From: Thermohalobaculum sp963721105
Lineage (GTDB): Bacteria; Pseudomonadota; Alphaproteobacteria; Rhodobacterales; Rhodobacteraceae
Assembly: GCA_963721105.1 (NCBI GenBank)
Contig: CAVRHY010000017.1
Location: 186,001-250,000, forward strand
Direction of reading: 5' to 3'
Length of the DNA stretch: 64,000 bases
In this document: positions 55,342-63,442 of the stretch, one piece after another
Layout of the letters: each line of letters begins with the position of its first letter
Numbering within the stretch: position 1 is the stretch's first letter
Position numbers and translations under genes: made by a program
The notes under the pieces: model-generated
What the model was told of the DNA's origin: nothing
Databases searched by the model: none
The model's input: the letters and a program-made list of their open reading frames with translations, nothing else

Positions 55342-55467
55342 ATGGCGAAGCAGCTCATCTTCTGCGAGACGGTCGTGCCCGTTTCGCCGGGACGGCACGC
55401 CGCCTGGTCTGTCGCACAGGACCGCGGCAACCTCGCCTTCGCGGCCGGCTCGACGGTGGCCCGGTGA
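55342..55467 (+). CDS. Small hypothetical protein (41 aa)
   Basis: An ATG behind a strong GGGAGGTGA ribosome site opens a short frame beginning MAKQLIFCETVVPVSPGRH and ending in TGA that overlaps the ATG of the next short frame (TGATG). I recognise no domain. It lies in a 265-bp-plus gap between the divergently transcribed dctP and the converging SRAP gene. It could be real, or the first half of a single protein broken by a frameshift. Confidence 0.35.
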   Translation: MAKQLIFCETVVPVSPGRHAAWSVAQDRGNLAFAAGSTVAR

Positions 55468-55580
55468 TGACGGCGGATTTCTTCCGGCGCGACGCGCTGG
55501 AGCTGATCGACCAGAACCTGGTCTCGCCGAGGAACCTCGAGGCGCTGCGCCAGAGGGCCGTGCGGGCGTCCGCCGCCTGA
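55467..55580 (+). CDS. Small hypothetical protein (37 aa)
   Basis: Begins MTADFFRRDALELIDQNLVS and continues to RQRAVRASAA; the start overlaps the stop of the previous small frame, which suggests translational coupling. Mostly helical in appearance (DALELIDQ; EALRQRAV). No family recognised. It ends 8 nt before the stop of the converging SRAP gene. Confidence 0.35.
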   Translation: MTADFFRRDALELIDQNLVSPRNLEALRQRAVRASAA

Positions 55581-55587
55581 GCGACAG

Positions 55588-56295
55588 TCAGAGCGCCAGG
55601 CCGGCGGGCTCGATCAGGTCGGGGCCGTCGTTCCGGACCTGGCCGACGCGGCGGTCGACCGGGTAAAGCTCGACGCGGGGGTCGGGGATCGGGCGCATCA
55701 GCGCGGCCGGATCGGCGCTGCCGTCCAGCCAGCCCTCGGCCGCGTCCTCGGCCAGCACGACGGGCGAGCGCGGGTGCAGGTGGCGCGTCGCCTCGCCGGC
55801 GGCGGTGGTCAGGATGGTGCAGGACAGCAGCCACTCGTCGCCGAGCCGCGTCGCCGCCCAGAGCCCGGCAAACAGGATGCCCGGCGTGTTGCGGCGCATG
55901 GTGATGAACCAGGGCGTCTTGGCGCCCTTGGGCCCCGTCCACTCGTAGTAGCCGATGGCGGGGACCAGGCACCGCCGCGCGGCCCAGGCGTCGCGGAACA
56001 TCGGCTTTTCGGCCGCCTCCTCGGCGCGGGCGTTGAAGGTCGTGGCCCTGAACTCGGAGAGCGGTTTCTTCCACCAGTGCGGCACCAGCCCCCAGCGCGC
56101 GACCTCCGGCACGCGGCGGCGGTGGCCGCCGTCCGGCGCGTCGCGCAGGCGGACGATGCCGACCGGGTCGGTCGGCGCGACGTTCCAGCGCGCGGATGGC
56201 CAGCCGGCGGGTGGCCAGTCGACCGCCGGCTCGACGAGCAGCCAGTCGCGCCAGTCCGTCCCCTCGGTCTCGCCGATCGCGAAGCGGCCGCACAT
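55588..56295 (-). CDS. SOS-response-associated peptidase-like protein (SRAP; YedK/HMCES family)
   Basis: Forms a covalent thiazolidine crosslink with abasic sites in single-stranded DNA through Cys2. 235 residues, starting MCGRFA so that Cys2 is exposed after Met removal. Other active-site positions are visible: Asn in FNARAEEAAEKPMFRDAW, Glu in RCLVPAIGYYEW and His in RHLHPRSPVVLAED. The last motif is usually H-[DE]-R-M-P; here HPRSP keeps the His but not the RMP. PRWNVAPT-type segment reads ARWNVAPTDPV. No LexA box was recognised upstream. Confidence 0.92.
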   Translation of the reverse strand: MCGRFAIGETEGTDWRDWLLVEPAVDWPPAGWPSARWNVAPTDPVGIVRLRDAPDGGHRRRVPEVARWGLVPHWWKKPLSEFRATTFNARAEEAAEKPMFRDAWAARRCLVPAIGYYEWTGPKGAKTPWFITMRRNTPGILFAGLWAATRLGDEWLLSCTILTTAAGEATRHLHPRSPVVLAEDAAEGWLDGSADPAALMRPIPDPRVELYPVDRRVGQVRNDGPDLIEPAGLAL

Positions 56296-56664
56296 CGCCG
56301 GTCTCCGGTTTGCCTTGCGGATCGTCCCGGTCCGTCCGGGCCGAACCGGGGAGATCGGCGCTGGCGGCGGCCGGCGCAAGCCCCGGGCGCGACCCGTCTG
56401 CGCCTCGATCGAAGGCGCCGCGTCAATGCGCCCCGCCGTCCTCGCTGGCGCCCCCGGCATGCGCGCTGTCTGCGCCCGTGCCGCCACCCCTGACGCCACC
56501 CGTGCCGCGACGCCTCCCGCGAGACCTCCGGCGCCACCTGGGGCGCCCCGTCCTGCGCCCCCATGCTGCGACGGTTGCGCGCTGCGTCGGGATGGAATCC
56601 CGCCGGCGGTTCCTTTAAATTCGTTGTTCGAGCGAGAGCCGGGGAAACAGCGGGGACACGATCG
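56296..56664. other. Divergent intergenic region between the SRAP gene and the DUF2927 cluster
   Basis: A 369-bp GC-rich gap with no convincing gene. A short AT-rich patch (TTTAAATTCGTTGTTC, about 56615) ~50 bp upstream of the first DUF2927 start is the only promoter-like element for the plus strand. The stretch 56500-56560 is rich in CGCCACC-like triplets and looks low-complexity. Confidence 0.45.
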
Positions 56665-57465
56665 GTGCGGAGCCGAAGCCTTCTGGCGGTCGCCACGATC
56701 GCGCTCACCCTGGCCGCGTGCGAGTCGACCGATCGCACGCAGGTCTTCGCCTCGTACCAGGCCGAGATGCAGAGCCGCGGCTTCCTGCGCACCGACACCG
56801 ACCCGCGCGACGTGCCCTACACCAACGCCCGGCTGGCCGAGGATTTCCGCCGGATCGCCTTCTTCACCTACCCGAACGACGAGGTGCATGTCCCGAAGCC
56901 GCTGACGCGCTGGCAGGGGCCGATCCGCTATGCCGTGCTGGGCAACGCGGACGACGAGGCGCAGGTCGACGAGCTGATGGGCCGCATCGCCCGGCTGACG
57001 GGGCTGGAGATCGCGCCCGTGCCCGACGAGGGCGCGAACTTCGTCGTCCTGCTGCTGAACGACCGCGAGCGCCGCGCCGCCCGTCTGGCCTTTCCCGACG
57101 CCGAAAGCCGCAACTTCTTCGACAGCTTCGTCTCGGCGGTCTTCGACTGCGGCGCCATCGCCGACTGGTCGGACGAGGAACCCGAGATCACCAAGGCGCT
57201 GGTCTACCTGCACGGCGACCTGCAGGGCCTGTATCGCCGGCTGTGCTTCCAGGAAGAGATCAGCCAGAGCTTCGGCCTGTTCAACGACGATCCGACCGTG
57301 CGGCCGTCGATCTTCAACGATGATGACGAGTTCGCCTTGCTGACGACACATGATGAGTACTTGCTACGAATCCTTTACGATCCCAGGCTCAAGGTGGGGA
57401 TGACGGAGGAGGAGGCCATGCCGATTGTGCGCCGCATTATCAGGGAAGTGAGGCCAGAGACGTAA
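56665..57465 (+). CDS. DUF2927 lipoprotein (paralogue 1)
   Basis: A 266-residue predicted lipoprotein; GTG start at 56665 gives a signal peptide with lipobox LTLAAC. After a short variable part (SRGFLRTDTDPRDVPYTNAR) comes the DUF2927 domain: RLAEDFRRIAFF, LTRWQGPIRYAVLG, RLTGLEIAPVPDEGANFVVL, QEEISQSFGLFNDDPTVRPS, IFNDDDEFALLTTHDEYLL, RILYDPRLKVGMTEEEAMPI. The function of DUF2927 is not known. It is the first of three consecutive paralogues; the next starts directly after its stop. Confidence 0.85.
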   Translation: MRSRSLLAVATIALTLAACESTDRTQVFASYQAEMQSRGFLRTDTDPRDVPYTNARLAEDFRRIAFFTYPNDEVHVPKPLTRWQGPIRYAVLGNADDEAQVDELMGRIARLTGLEIAPVPDEGANFVVLLLNDRERRAARLAFPDAESRNFFDSFVSAVFDCGAIADWSDEEPEITKALVYLHGDLQGLYRRLCFQEEISQSFGLFNDDPTVRPSIFNDDDEFALLTTHDEYLLRILYDPRLKVGMTEEEAMPIVRRIIREVRPET

Positions 57466-58320
57466 ATGGGGGAAACAGGGGGGATCGGCCGGGCGCTGCT
57501 GGGGGCGGTGCTGGTCGGAGCGGTGGTGCTCACCGGGTACGACGCCAGGTCGCAGACGGCGGAGTACTGGCGCAAGTACGAGGCGATGCTGACCGACAAG
57601 GGCAAGCTGCGGGCCGATCGCGCCCCGGCCGACGCGCCCTACAGCAACGCCGACCTGGTGCGCGACTTCCAGGCGATCATGCTGCACAGGGAGCACGCCA
57701 GGAAAGGCGGCGACTTCGTGAAGGACGCGGCGGCGCGGCGGCTGAAGAAGCTCGCCCCCGAGGTCCGGATCGACATCCGCGGCTCGACCGTCGACGATGC
57801 CGACATGGCGAACATCCGCGACCTGATGGGGCGGCTCGGCCGGGTGACGGGGGTCCACATGGTCGAAAGCCCCGAGGACCCGACGATCCGGCTGATGATC
57901 CTGACGCAGGAGGAGCGGCTGGCCTTTGCCAGGTACGCCGCGCAGAGCCCGCGCTGGAAGTTCATCTCGCAGAACGTCGCCAACGGTCTGGGCCGGGCGG
58001 TGTGCGGCACCTACTACAGCCGCGACCGGCAGCGGCCGGGCCGGGTCGACTACATCATCGTGATCCCGGCCGAGGTGCACGGCATCCTGCGCCGGTCATG
58101 CATCGAGGAGGAGATGGGCCAGACCTTCGGCCCGGGTGCCGACTACGACAAGGCGCGGCCGTCGATCTTCAACGACGATGCCGAGTTCGCGCTGATGACG
58201 GACCATGACGAGGACCTGTTGCGCATCCTCTACGACCCGCGGCTGAAGGCCGGCATGACCGCCGACGAGGCGATGCCGGTGGTCGAGGCCATCGTGCAGG
58301 AGCTGCGCCCGGGCCAGTGA
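57466..58320 (+). CDS. DUF2927 protein (paralogue 2)
   Basis: A 284-residue paralogue with an N-terminal hydrophobic signal/anchor (GRALLGAVLVGAVVLTGYDA) and no lipobox Cys, so it is probably periplasmic or membrane-anchored rather than a lipoprotein. It shares RADRAPADAPYSNADLVRDF, RSCIEEEMGQTFGPGADYDK, ARPSIFNDDAEFALMTDHDE and LLRILYDPRLKAGMTADEAM with its neighbours but replaces the WxGP strand with IRGSTVDDADMANIRDLMGR. Immediately follows paralogue 1 (0 nt) and overlaps paralogue 3 by 1 nt. Confidence 0.83.
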   Translation: MGETGGIGRALLGAVLVGAVVLTGYDARSQTAEYWRKYEAMLTDKGKLRADRAPADAPYSNADLVRDFQAIMLHREHARKGGDFVKDAAARRLKKLAPEVRIDIRGSTVDDADMANIRDLMGRLGRVTGVHMVESPEDPTIRLMILTQEERLAFARYAAQSPRWKFISQNVANGLGRAVCGTYYSRDRQRPGRVDYIIVIPAEVHGILRRSCIEEEMGQTFGPGADYDKARPSIFNDDAEFALMTDHDEDLLRILYDPRLKAGMTADEAMPVVEAIVQELRPGQ

Positions 58321-59181
58321 TGCGGGGGCGCGGGCCTTCCGGGCGGGCGGCGGCGGCCACGCCGCAGGCCGCCGCCATCGCGCCGGCGGCCTGCGCGCCG
58401 ACGATGACGGGCGGCGAGCTCGAGCCGATCCTGGCGCGGGGGAGCCTGCTCAGGACCGGGCGCGACCCTGCCGACGCCCCGTTCACGAACGCCGACCTGG
58501 CGGATCACTTCCGGCGGGTGGTCTTTGGCCAGACCCCGTCCGAGGACTGGCCTCGGACGGAGGTGGGTCGGCGAGATCCAGCGCTGGGAGGCCCCGGTCC
58601 GCTGGCATCTGCACGTCGCGGGGCCGGACGCGGCCGCCGCCCTTGCGGATGTCGAGTTCACCTTCGCGCCGCTGGCCGCAGTCACGGGCCTCGACATCGC
58701 CCGGGCAGCCGGCCCGGAAGAGGCCAACCTCGACATCTTCCTTCTCGGTCCCGAGGACTACCCGGCCGCGATCGACCGGGCGCGGCGGACCATCAAGCGC
58801 AGCACCGCCGACAGGATCCGCGACTTTCGCACGAGCCGGACGCCCTGCAACCTGCGGGCCTATCCGCGCGCCTCGGCCGATGGCCCGCTGCCGAAGGGAT
58901 CATATTTCCGGGCCATGGTGCTGATCCGGACGGGCTTCAGCGACACCTATCGCCTCGGCTGCATCGAGGAGGAGCTGGCGCAGGTCATGGGCCTCGTGAA
59001 CGACGACGATCGCGTCCGCCCGTCGGTCTTCAACGACGACGAGGAGTTCGCGCTGCTGACCACGCATGACGAGCTGCTGCTGCGGGTGCTCTACGATTCG
59101 CGGCTGCGTGCGGGTATGACCGGGGCCGAGGCGATGCCGATCGTCGCGCGCATCATCGAGGACCTGCGGCCGGACGGCTGA
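58320..59181 (+). pseudogene. DUF2927 protein (paralogue 3), frameshifted
   Basis: Third paralogue. It starts at ATG 58320, which overlaps the previous stop, with an Ala-rich signal-like N-terminus containing AAACAPTMTGGEL-type sequence (a possible lipobox Cys), then TGRDPADAPFTNADLADHFR. Near 58545-58565 the frame changes; VGEIQRWEAPVRWHLHVAGP, CIEEELAQVMGLVNDDDRVR, VFNDDEEFALLTTHDELLLR and RLRAGMTGAEAMPIVARI are in the second frame to 59181. Rejoined length is ~286 residues, matching the other two. Confidence 0.8.
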
Positions 59182-59290
59182 GCGGCGGCGTCGCGTCGCG
59201 CGGCTGATGCAGTCCGGGCCGGGACGCACTACGTTCAGGACCGCGACGGGATCGCCGATCCCGCAGGGCGCAGGCTGACGGAGGACGATT

Positions 59291-60421
59291 GTGATCTGGG
59301 ACATGATCCGCGGCGAGTTCATCGACGTCATCGAGTGGACCGACGACACCCGCGACACGATGGTCTACCGCTTCCAGCGGCAGGGCAATGCCATCAAGTA
59401 CGGTGCCAAGCTGACGGTGCGCGAGGGCCAGGCGGCGGTCTTCGTCCACGAGGGGCAGCTCGCCGACGTGTTCCAGCCCGGTCTCTACCAGCTCGAGACC
59501 AACAACATGCCGGTCATGACGACGCTGCAGCACTGGGACCACGCGTTCCAGAGCCCGTTCAAGTCCGAGATCTATTTTGTCTCGACGCGCCAGTTCACCG
59601 ACCTGAAATGGGGCACCAAGAACCCGATCATGATGCGCGACCCGGAGTTCGGCCCGGTCCGGATGCGCGCCTTCGGCACCTACGCGATCCGCGTCAAGGA
59701 CCCGGCCGTCTTCCTGCGCGAGATCGTCGGCACCGATGCCGAGGTGACGACCGACGAGGTGCAGTTCCAGCTTCGCAACGTCATCGTCGCCCGCTTCTCG
59801 AACGCGCTGGCCGCGTCCGGCATCCCGGTGCTGGACCTCGCGGCCAACACGGACGAGATGGCGAAGTTCCTGAAGGAGCGCGTCGCGCCGGAAATTGCCG
59901 CCTACGGCATCGAGATGCCGAGCCTCTACATCGAGAACGTCTCGCTGCCCGAGGCGGTCGAGGCGGCGATGGACAAGCGCACCTCGATGGGCGTGATCGG
60001 CGACCTCGGCAAGTACGCGCAGTACCAGGCCGCCGAGGCGATGCGCGCCGCCGCCGAGAACCCCGGCAGCGCCGGCGGCGGCATGGGGGCCGGCCTGGGC
60101 GCTGGCATGGGCATGGCGATGGCGCACCAGATGGCGCAGCCCTCGCCCTGGGGCAGCCGACCGGCCGAGCCCGCCCCGCCAGCAGCCGCCGCGCCGCCGC
60201 CGCCGCCGCCCGTCGAGGCCGTCTACCACATTGCCGAGGGCGGCCAGACGCACGGGCCGTACTCGCTGGCGCGCCTCGGGCGCATGGTCGGCGAGGGCAC
60301 CTTTGCGCGCGACACGCTGGTCTGGTCGCCGGGCTTTGCCGGCTGGACGAAGGCCGGCGACGTCGATGCGCTGGCGCGCCTCTTCACGGTCGCGCCGCCG
60401 CCGCCGCCGCCCGCCGCCTGA
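59291..60421 (+). CDS. SPFH-domain protein with C-terminal GYF_2 domain
   Basis: A 376-residue YdjI-like SPFH/band-7 protein (sometimes labelled virion core protein). GTG start at 59291. The SPFH region spans ~20-240 (MVYRFQRQGNAIKYGAKLTV; AAVFVHEGQLADVFQPGLYQ; MRAFGTYAIRVKDPAVFLRE), then a Gly/Met-rich stretch (GGGMGAGLGAGMGMAMAH), a polyproline linker and a GYF_2 domain ~305-360 (YHIAEGGQTHGPYSLARLGR ... DTLVWSPGFAGWTKA). No membrane span, so cytoplasmic or membrane-associated scaffold is expected. The next gene follows 22 nt downstream. Confidence 0.88.
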   Translation: MIWDMIRGEFIDVIEWTDDTRDTMVYRFQRQGNAIKYGAKLTVREGQAAVFVHEGQLADVFQPGLYQLETNNMPVMTTLQHWDHAFQSPFKSEIYFVSTRQFTDLKWGTKNPIMMRDPEFGPVRMRAFGTYAIRVKDPAVFLREIVGTDAEVTTDEVQFQLRNVIVARFSNALAASGIPVLDLAANTDEMAKFLKERVAPEIAAYGIEMPSLYIENVSLPEAVEAAMDKRTSMGVIGDLGKYAQYQAAEAMRAAAENPGSAGGGMGAGLGAGMGMAMAHQMAQPSPWGSRPAEPAPPAAAAPPPPPPVEAVYHIAEGGQTHGPYSLARLGRMVGEGTFARDTLVWSPGFAGWTKAGDVDALARLFTVAPPPPPPAA

Positions 60422-60443
60422 CGGGGAGCGCGGGCGAGCGAGC

Positions 60444-61580
60444 ATGTCGGAATCGCGCGTAAAGCCGTGCCGCCGATGCGGCGCGCCGCTGACCTTCGAG
60501 CCAGGCGTCGGCAAGCTGGTCTGCCCGTTCTGCGGCGCGTCGAACGAGATCGAGGGCTCCGGCCGGGCGGTCAGCCCCTGGGGCGTGCGGACGGGCGCCG
60601 ACACGGGCGTCACCGAGCTGGATTTCCAGGCCGCGCTGCAGAGCCTTGCCGAGGCGGGCGCGGCCGAGGAGGAGGAGACAGCGACGCTCCGCTGCCCCGG
60701 CTGCGGCGCCGAGGTCACCCTGGACGCGACGACGCTGGCCCAGGAATGCCCGTTCTGCGCGACCCCGCTGGCGCGCGTCGCGACGCAGACACACAGCCAT
60801 CCGAAGGTCCAGGCGGTGCTGCCCTTCGCGCTGGACCAGCGCGCGGCGCGCGAGCGGATGATGGGCTGGCTGGGCTCGCTCTGGTTCGCGCCCTCGAAGC
60901 TCAAGGAATACGCCCGGGCCGGGCGGCCGCTGAGCGGCGTCTACCTGCCGCACTACACCTATGACGCGGTCGGCGACGCCGACTATCACGGTCAGCGCGG
61001 CGACGCCTATTACGTGACGCGCACGCGCACCGTGAACGGCAGGATGCAATCCTTCCAGGAGCGCCACGTCCGCTGGCGCCCGGTCTCGGGCCATGTCCGG
61101 CATGTCTTCGACGACGTGCTGGTGCCGGCCTCGGAGAACGCCGGGGCGGGGCAGCCGGAATACGGCGGCCGCTCCTGGGATCTCGCGGCGCTGGAGGCCT
61201 ACCGGACCGACTACCTGGCCGGCTTCCGCGCCGAGGTGCCGACGCTGGACCTGCGCGAGGGCTTCCGGCAGGCGCAGGCGGTGATGGAGAGCGCGCTGGC
61301 GGGCGACGTCCGCGCCGATATCGGCGGCGACGAGCAGCGCATCGGCGCGATGCAGGCGCGCTATTCCGACATCACCTTCAAGCACGTCCTGCTGCCGGTC
61401 TGGCTGGCGTCCTACCGCTTCGGCAACCGGGCGTACCAGGTGGTGGTGAACGGCCGCACCGGCGCGGTCTCGGGCGAGCGGCCGTACTCGAAGATCAAGA
61501 TCGCGGTCGCCGTGGTGCTCGGGCTGATCGTGCTGGTCGTGGTCGCCTATGTTGTCGCGATGACGCAGGGGCAGGGGTGA
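60444..61580 (+). CDS. Double zinc-ribbon protein with C-terminal membrane anchor
   Basis: A 378-residue protein with two four-Cys zinc ribbons: CRRCGAP...CPFCGAS (~9-34) and CPGCGAE...CPFCATP (~85-107). The middle part is rich in aromatic residues (LKEYARAGRPLSGVYLPHYT; DADYHGQRGDAYYVTRTRTV) and the end has one span (KIAVAVVLGLIVLVVVAYVV). Partner genes of YdjI-type SPFH proteins often encode such zinc-ribbon membrane proteins. It probably tethers the SPFH scaffold to the membrane; that is inference. Followed by a converging gene. Confidence 0.8.
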   Translation: MSESRVKPCRRCGAPLTFEPGVGKLVCPFCGASNEIEGSGRAVSPWGVRTGADTGVTELDFQAALQSLAEAGAAEEEETATLRCPGCGAEVTLDATTLAQECPFCATPLARVATQTHSHPKVQAVLPFALDQRAARERMMGWLGSLWFAPSKLKEYARAGRPLSGVYLPHYTYDAVGDADYHGQRGDAYYVTRTRTVNGRMQSFQERHVRWRPVSGHVRHVFDDVLVPASENAGAGQPEYGGRSWDLAALEAYRTDYLAGFRAEVPTLDLREGFRQAQAVMESALAGDVRADIGGDEQRIGAMQARYSDITFKHVLLPVWLASYRFGNRAYQVVVNGRTGAVSGERPYSKIKIAVAVVLGLIVLVVVAYVVAMTQGQG

Positions 61581-61631
61581 CGTCCGGCAGGGTGCGTGCT
61601 GGCACGCACCGCCAGACGATCCCGTCTTCCC

Positions 61632-63392
61632 TCAGGCGTCCGCCAGACCGACCTCGCGGAGCGTGATCTGCTGGGCGAGGTATTTCGAGAAGATGCGGCA
61701 CTGCGCCAGGCTGCCGGCGATGAACCACAGCCCCGGCTGGCCGGTCGCGCGGAACATGTTGCGGAGCTCGATCTCGTCGCCGAAACCCCAGATCGGGCCG
61801 ACACGGGCGGCGACCTCCGGCCCGAAAAGCCGTTCGACCAGTTCTTCGGTCGGGCGATAGCCGGTCGCCAGCACGACCAGCTCGGCGGGCACCCGGGTGC
61901 CGTCCTTCAGACGCGCGCCGTCCGCCTCGAAGGTCTCGATGTCGGCGAACTGCACCAGCCCGACCTTGCCCTCGGCGATCAGGTCCGAGCAGCCGACGTT
62001 GAAGTAGTAGCCGCCGCCGCGCGTCAGGTACTTGAACTGCCAGCCCGTGCCGTCCTCGCCGAAATCCAGCTCGAAGCCGCGGTCCTCGAGCCGGTCGAGC
62101 AGCGGCTTGTCGATCTCGCGCGATTGCTCGGTGAAGGCGACATGCGCCTTCCGCACCAGCGGGAAGGGCGTGCCGGTGACGATCAGGTCGCACTCGGCCA
62201 GCGACGGGCCCTCGTCGTAGAGCGAGTAGGGGAGCTGCGCGCTCGGCTCGATGCTGACGACCAGCGTCGGGCTGCGCTGGACGATGGTGACGTCGGCGCC
62301 GCTCGACTGCAGGTCCTGCGCGATATCGTGGCCGCTGTTGCCGGTGCCGAGGACGATGGCCGGCTTGCCGGCCCACTCGCCGCCGTCGCCGTACTCGGTC
62401 GAGTGCATCACCCGGCCCCGGAACCCCTCCAGCACCGGGATCTTCGGCCGGTTCGGGATGCCCGAGACGCCGGTCGCCAGCACGACATGGCGCGGCTTCA
62501 TCATGCGCTCGGACCCGTCGGCCGTGCGCAGCCGCACCGTCCAGTGGCCGGCGGCCTCGTCCCACTCGCCGCCCAGGAATTCCGTCGAGGTCCAGAAGTT
62601 CAGCTCGAGCGCGTCGACATAGGCCTCGAACCAGTTCGCCAGCATGTCCTTGGGGATGTAGACCGGCCAGCTTTCCGGGAAGGGCATGTAGGGCAGATGA
62701 TTGACCTGCACCTGGTTGTGCAGGGTCAGCGCGTGGTAGCGCAGCCGCCAGTTGTCGCCAACGCGCGCCTCGCGGTCGACGATCAGCGTGTCGATGCCCA
62801 GCACGGTCAGCCGTGCGGCGATGGCGAGCCCCGCCTGGCCGCCGCCGACGACCAGCACGGCCGGGTCGCGGCCGGAATAGGCCCGCGCCTCGCGTCGCTG
62901 GTCCGCCCAGTTCGGCCCGTTGAAGTCGCGCGACGAGGACGAGCCGCGCCGGCGGTTCCGACCGATGCGCTCCTCGTGCCCCTTGATCTGGTCGAGCGCC
63001 GTCAGCAGCGTCCAGGCGCGCAACCGGCCCTCGCCGTCCGGCGTCAGCCGCAGCACGCCCTCGCCCCGCCCCGTCGTCGTCTCGAAGGTGAAGAACGCCT
63101 CGACCGTCTCGGTCCCTGCCCGCATCGCCGAGGCCGGCGCCATGCGCCGCGGGTCCAGCCGGAAGCCATCGGCGGCCCTGGCCGACGCATGCCGGGCCAG
63201 CCCGGCGGCGACCGCCTCGCGGCCCTCGATCGTCTCCAGCGTGCCCGTGCAGGCCACCGCGTCGCGCCAGTAGCTCTCCGCCTGGAACAGAGGCGCGATC
63301 TTGCCGGCGTCCGCCGTCGCCAGCGCGCGGCCGAGCCCGTCCAGCCAGTCCTGCGCCAACTCGCTCAGACGCTCCGGGGTGGTGTCCAGCAT
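61632..63392 (-). CDS. Flavin-dependent monooxygenase (FMO-like) with N-terminal NTF2-like domain
   Basis: A 586-residue FAD/NADP oxygenase. Residues ~1-145 look like an NTF2/SnoaL-like domain (LFQAESYWRDAVACTGTLET). The FAD Rossmann motif VVGGGQAGLAIAARL lies at ~176, the NADP motif VLGTGNSGHDIAQDL at ~350 and an ATG-like motif LVVLATGYRPTEELV near the end. The FMO signature FxGxxxHxxxY is represented by FRGRVMHSTEYGDGGEW. Such NTF2-FMO fusions are common in Proteobacteria and may oxidise amines, sulfides or ketones. Its ATG at 63392 follows GGGAGAAC. The upstream SDR ends 50 nt before it, so the two may act together. Confidence 0.85.
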   Translation of the reverse strand: MLDTTPERLSELAQDWLDGLGRALATADAGKIAPLFQAESYWRDAVACTGTLETIEGREAVAAGLARHASARAADGFRLDPRRMAPASAMRAGTETVEAFFTFETTTGRGEGVLRLTPDGEGRLRAWTLLTALDQIKGHEERIGRNRRRGSSSSRDFNGPNWADQRREARAYSGRDPAVLVVGGGQAGLAIAARLTVLGIDTLIVDREARVGDNWRLRYHALTLHNQVQVNHLPYMPFPESWPVYIPKDMLANWFEAYVDALELNFWTSTEFLGGEWDEAAGHWTVRLRTADGSERMMKPRHVVLATGVSGIPNRPKIPVLEGFRGRVMHSTEYGDGGEWAGKPAIVLGTGNSGHDIAQDLQSSGADVTIVQRSPTLVVSIEPSAQLPYSLYDEGPSLAECDLIVTGTPFPLVRKAHVAFTEQSREIDKPLLDRLEDRGFELDFGEDGTGWQFKYLTRGGGYYFNVGCSDLIAEGKVGLVQFADIETFEADGARLKDGTRVPAELVVLATGYRPTEELVERLFGPEVAARVGPIWGFGDEIELRNMFRATGQPGLWFIAGSLAQCRIFSKYLAQQITLREVGLADA

Positions 63393-63442
63393 GTCGTTCT
63401 CCCTTACGCGCCCGGGCGCCCGTTCTCACTGGGCGGCGGGCG

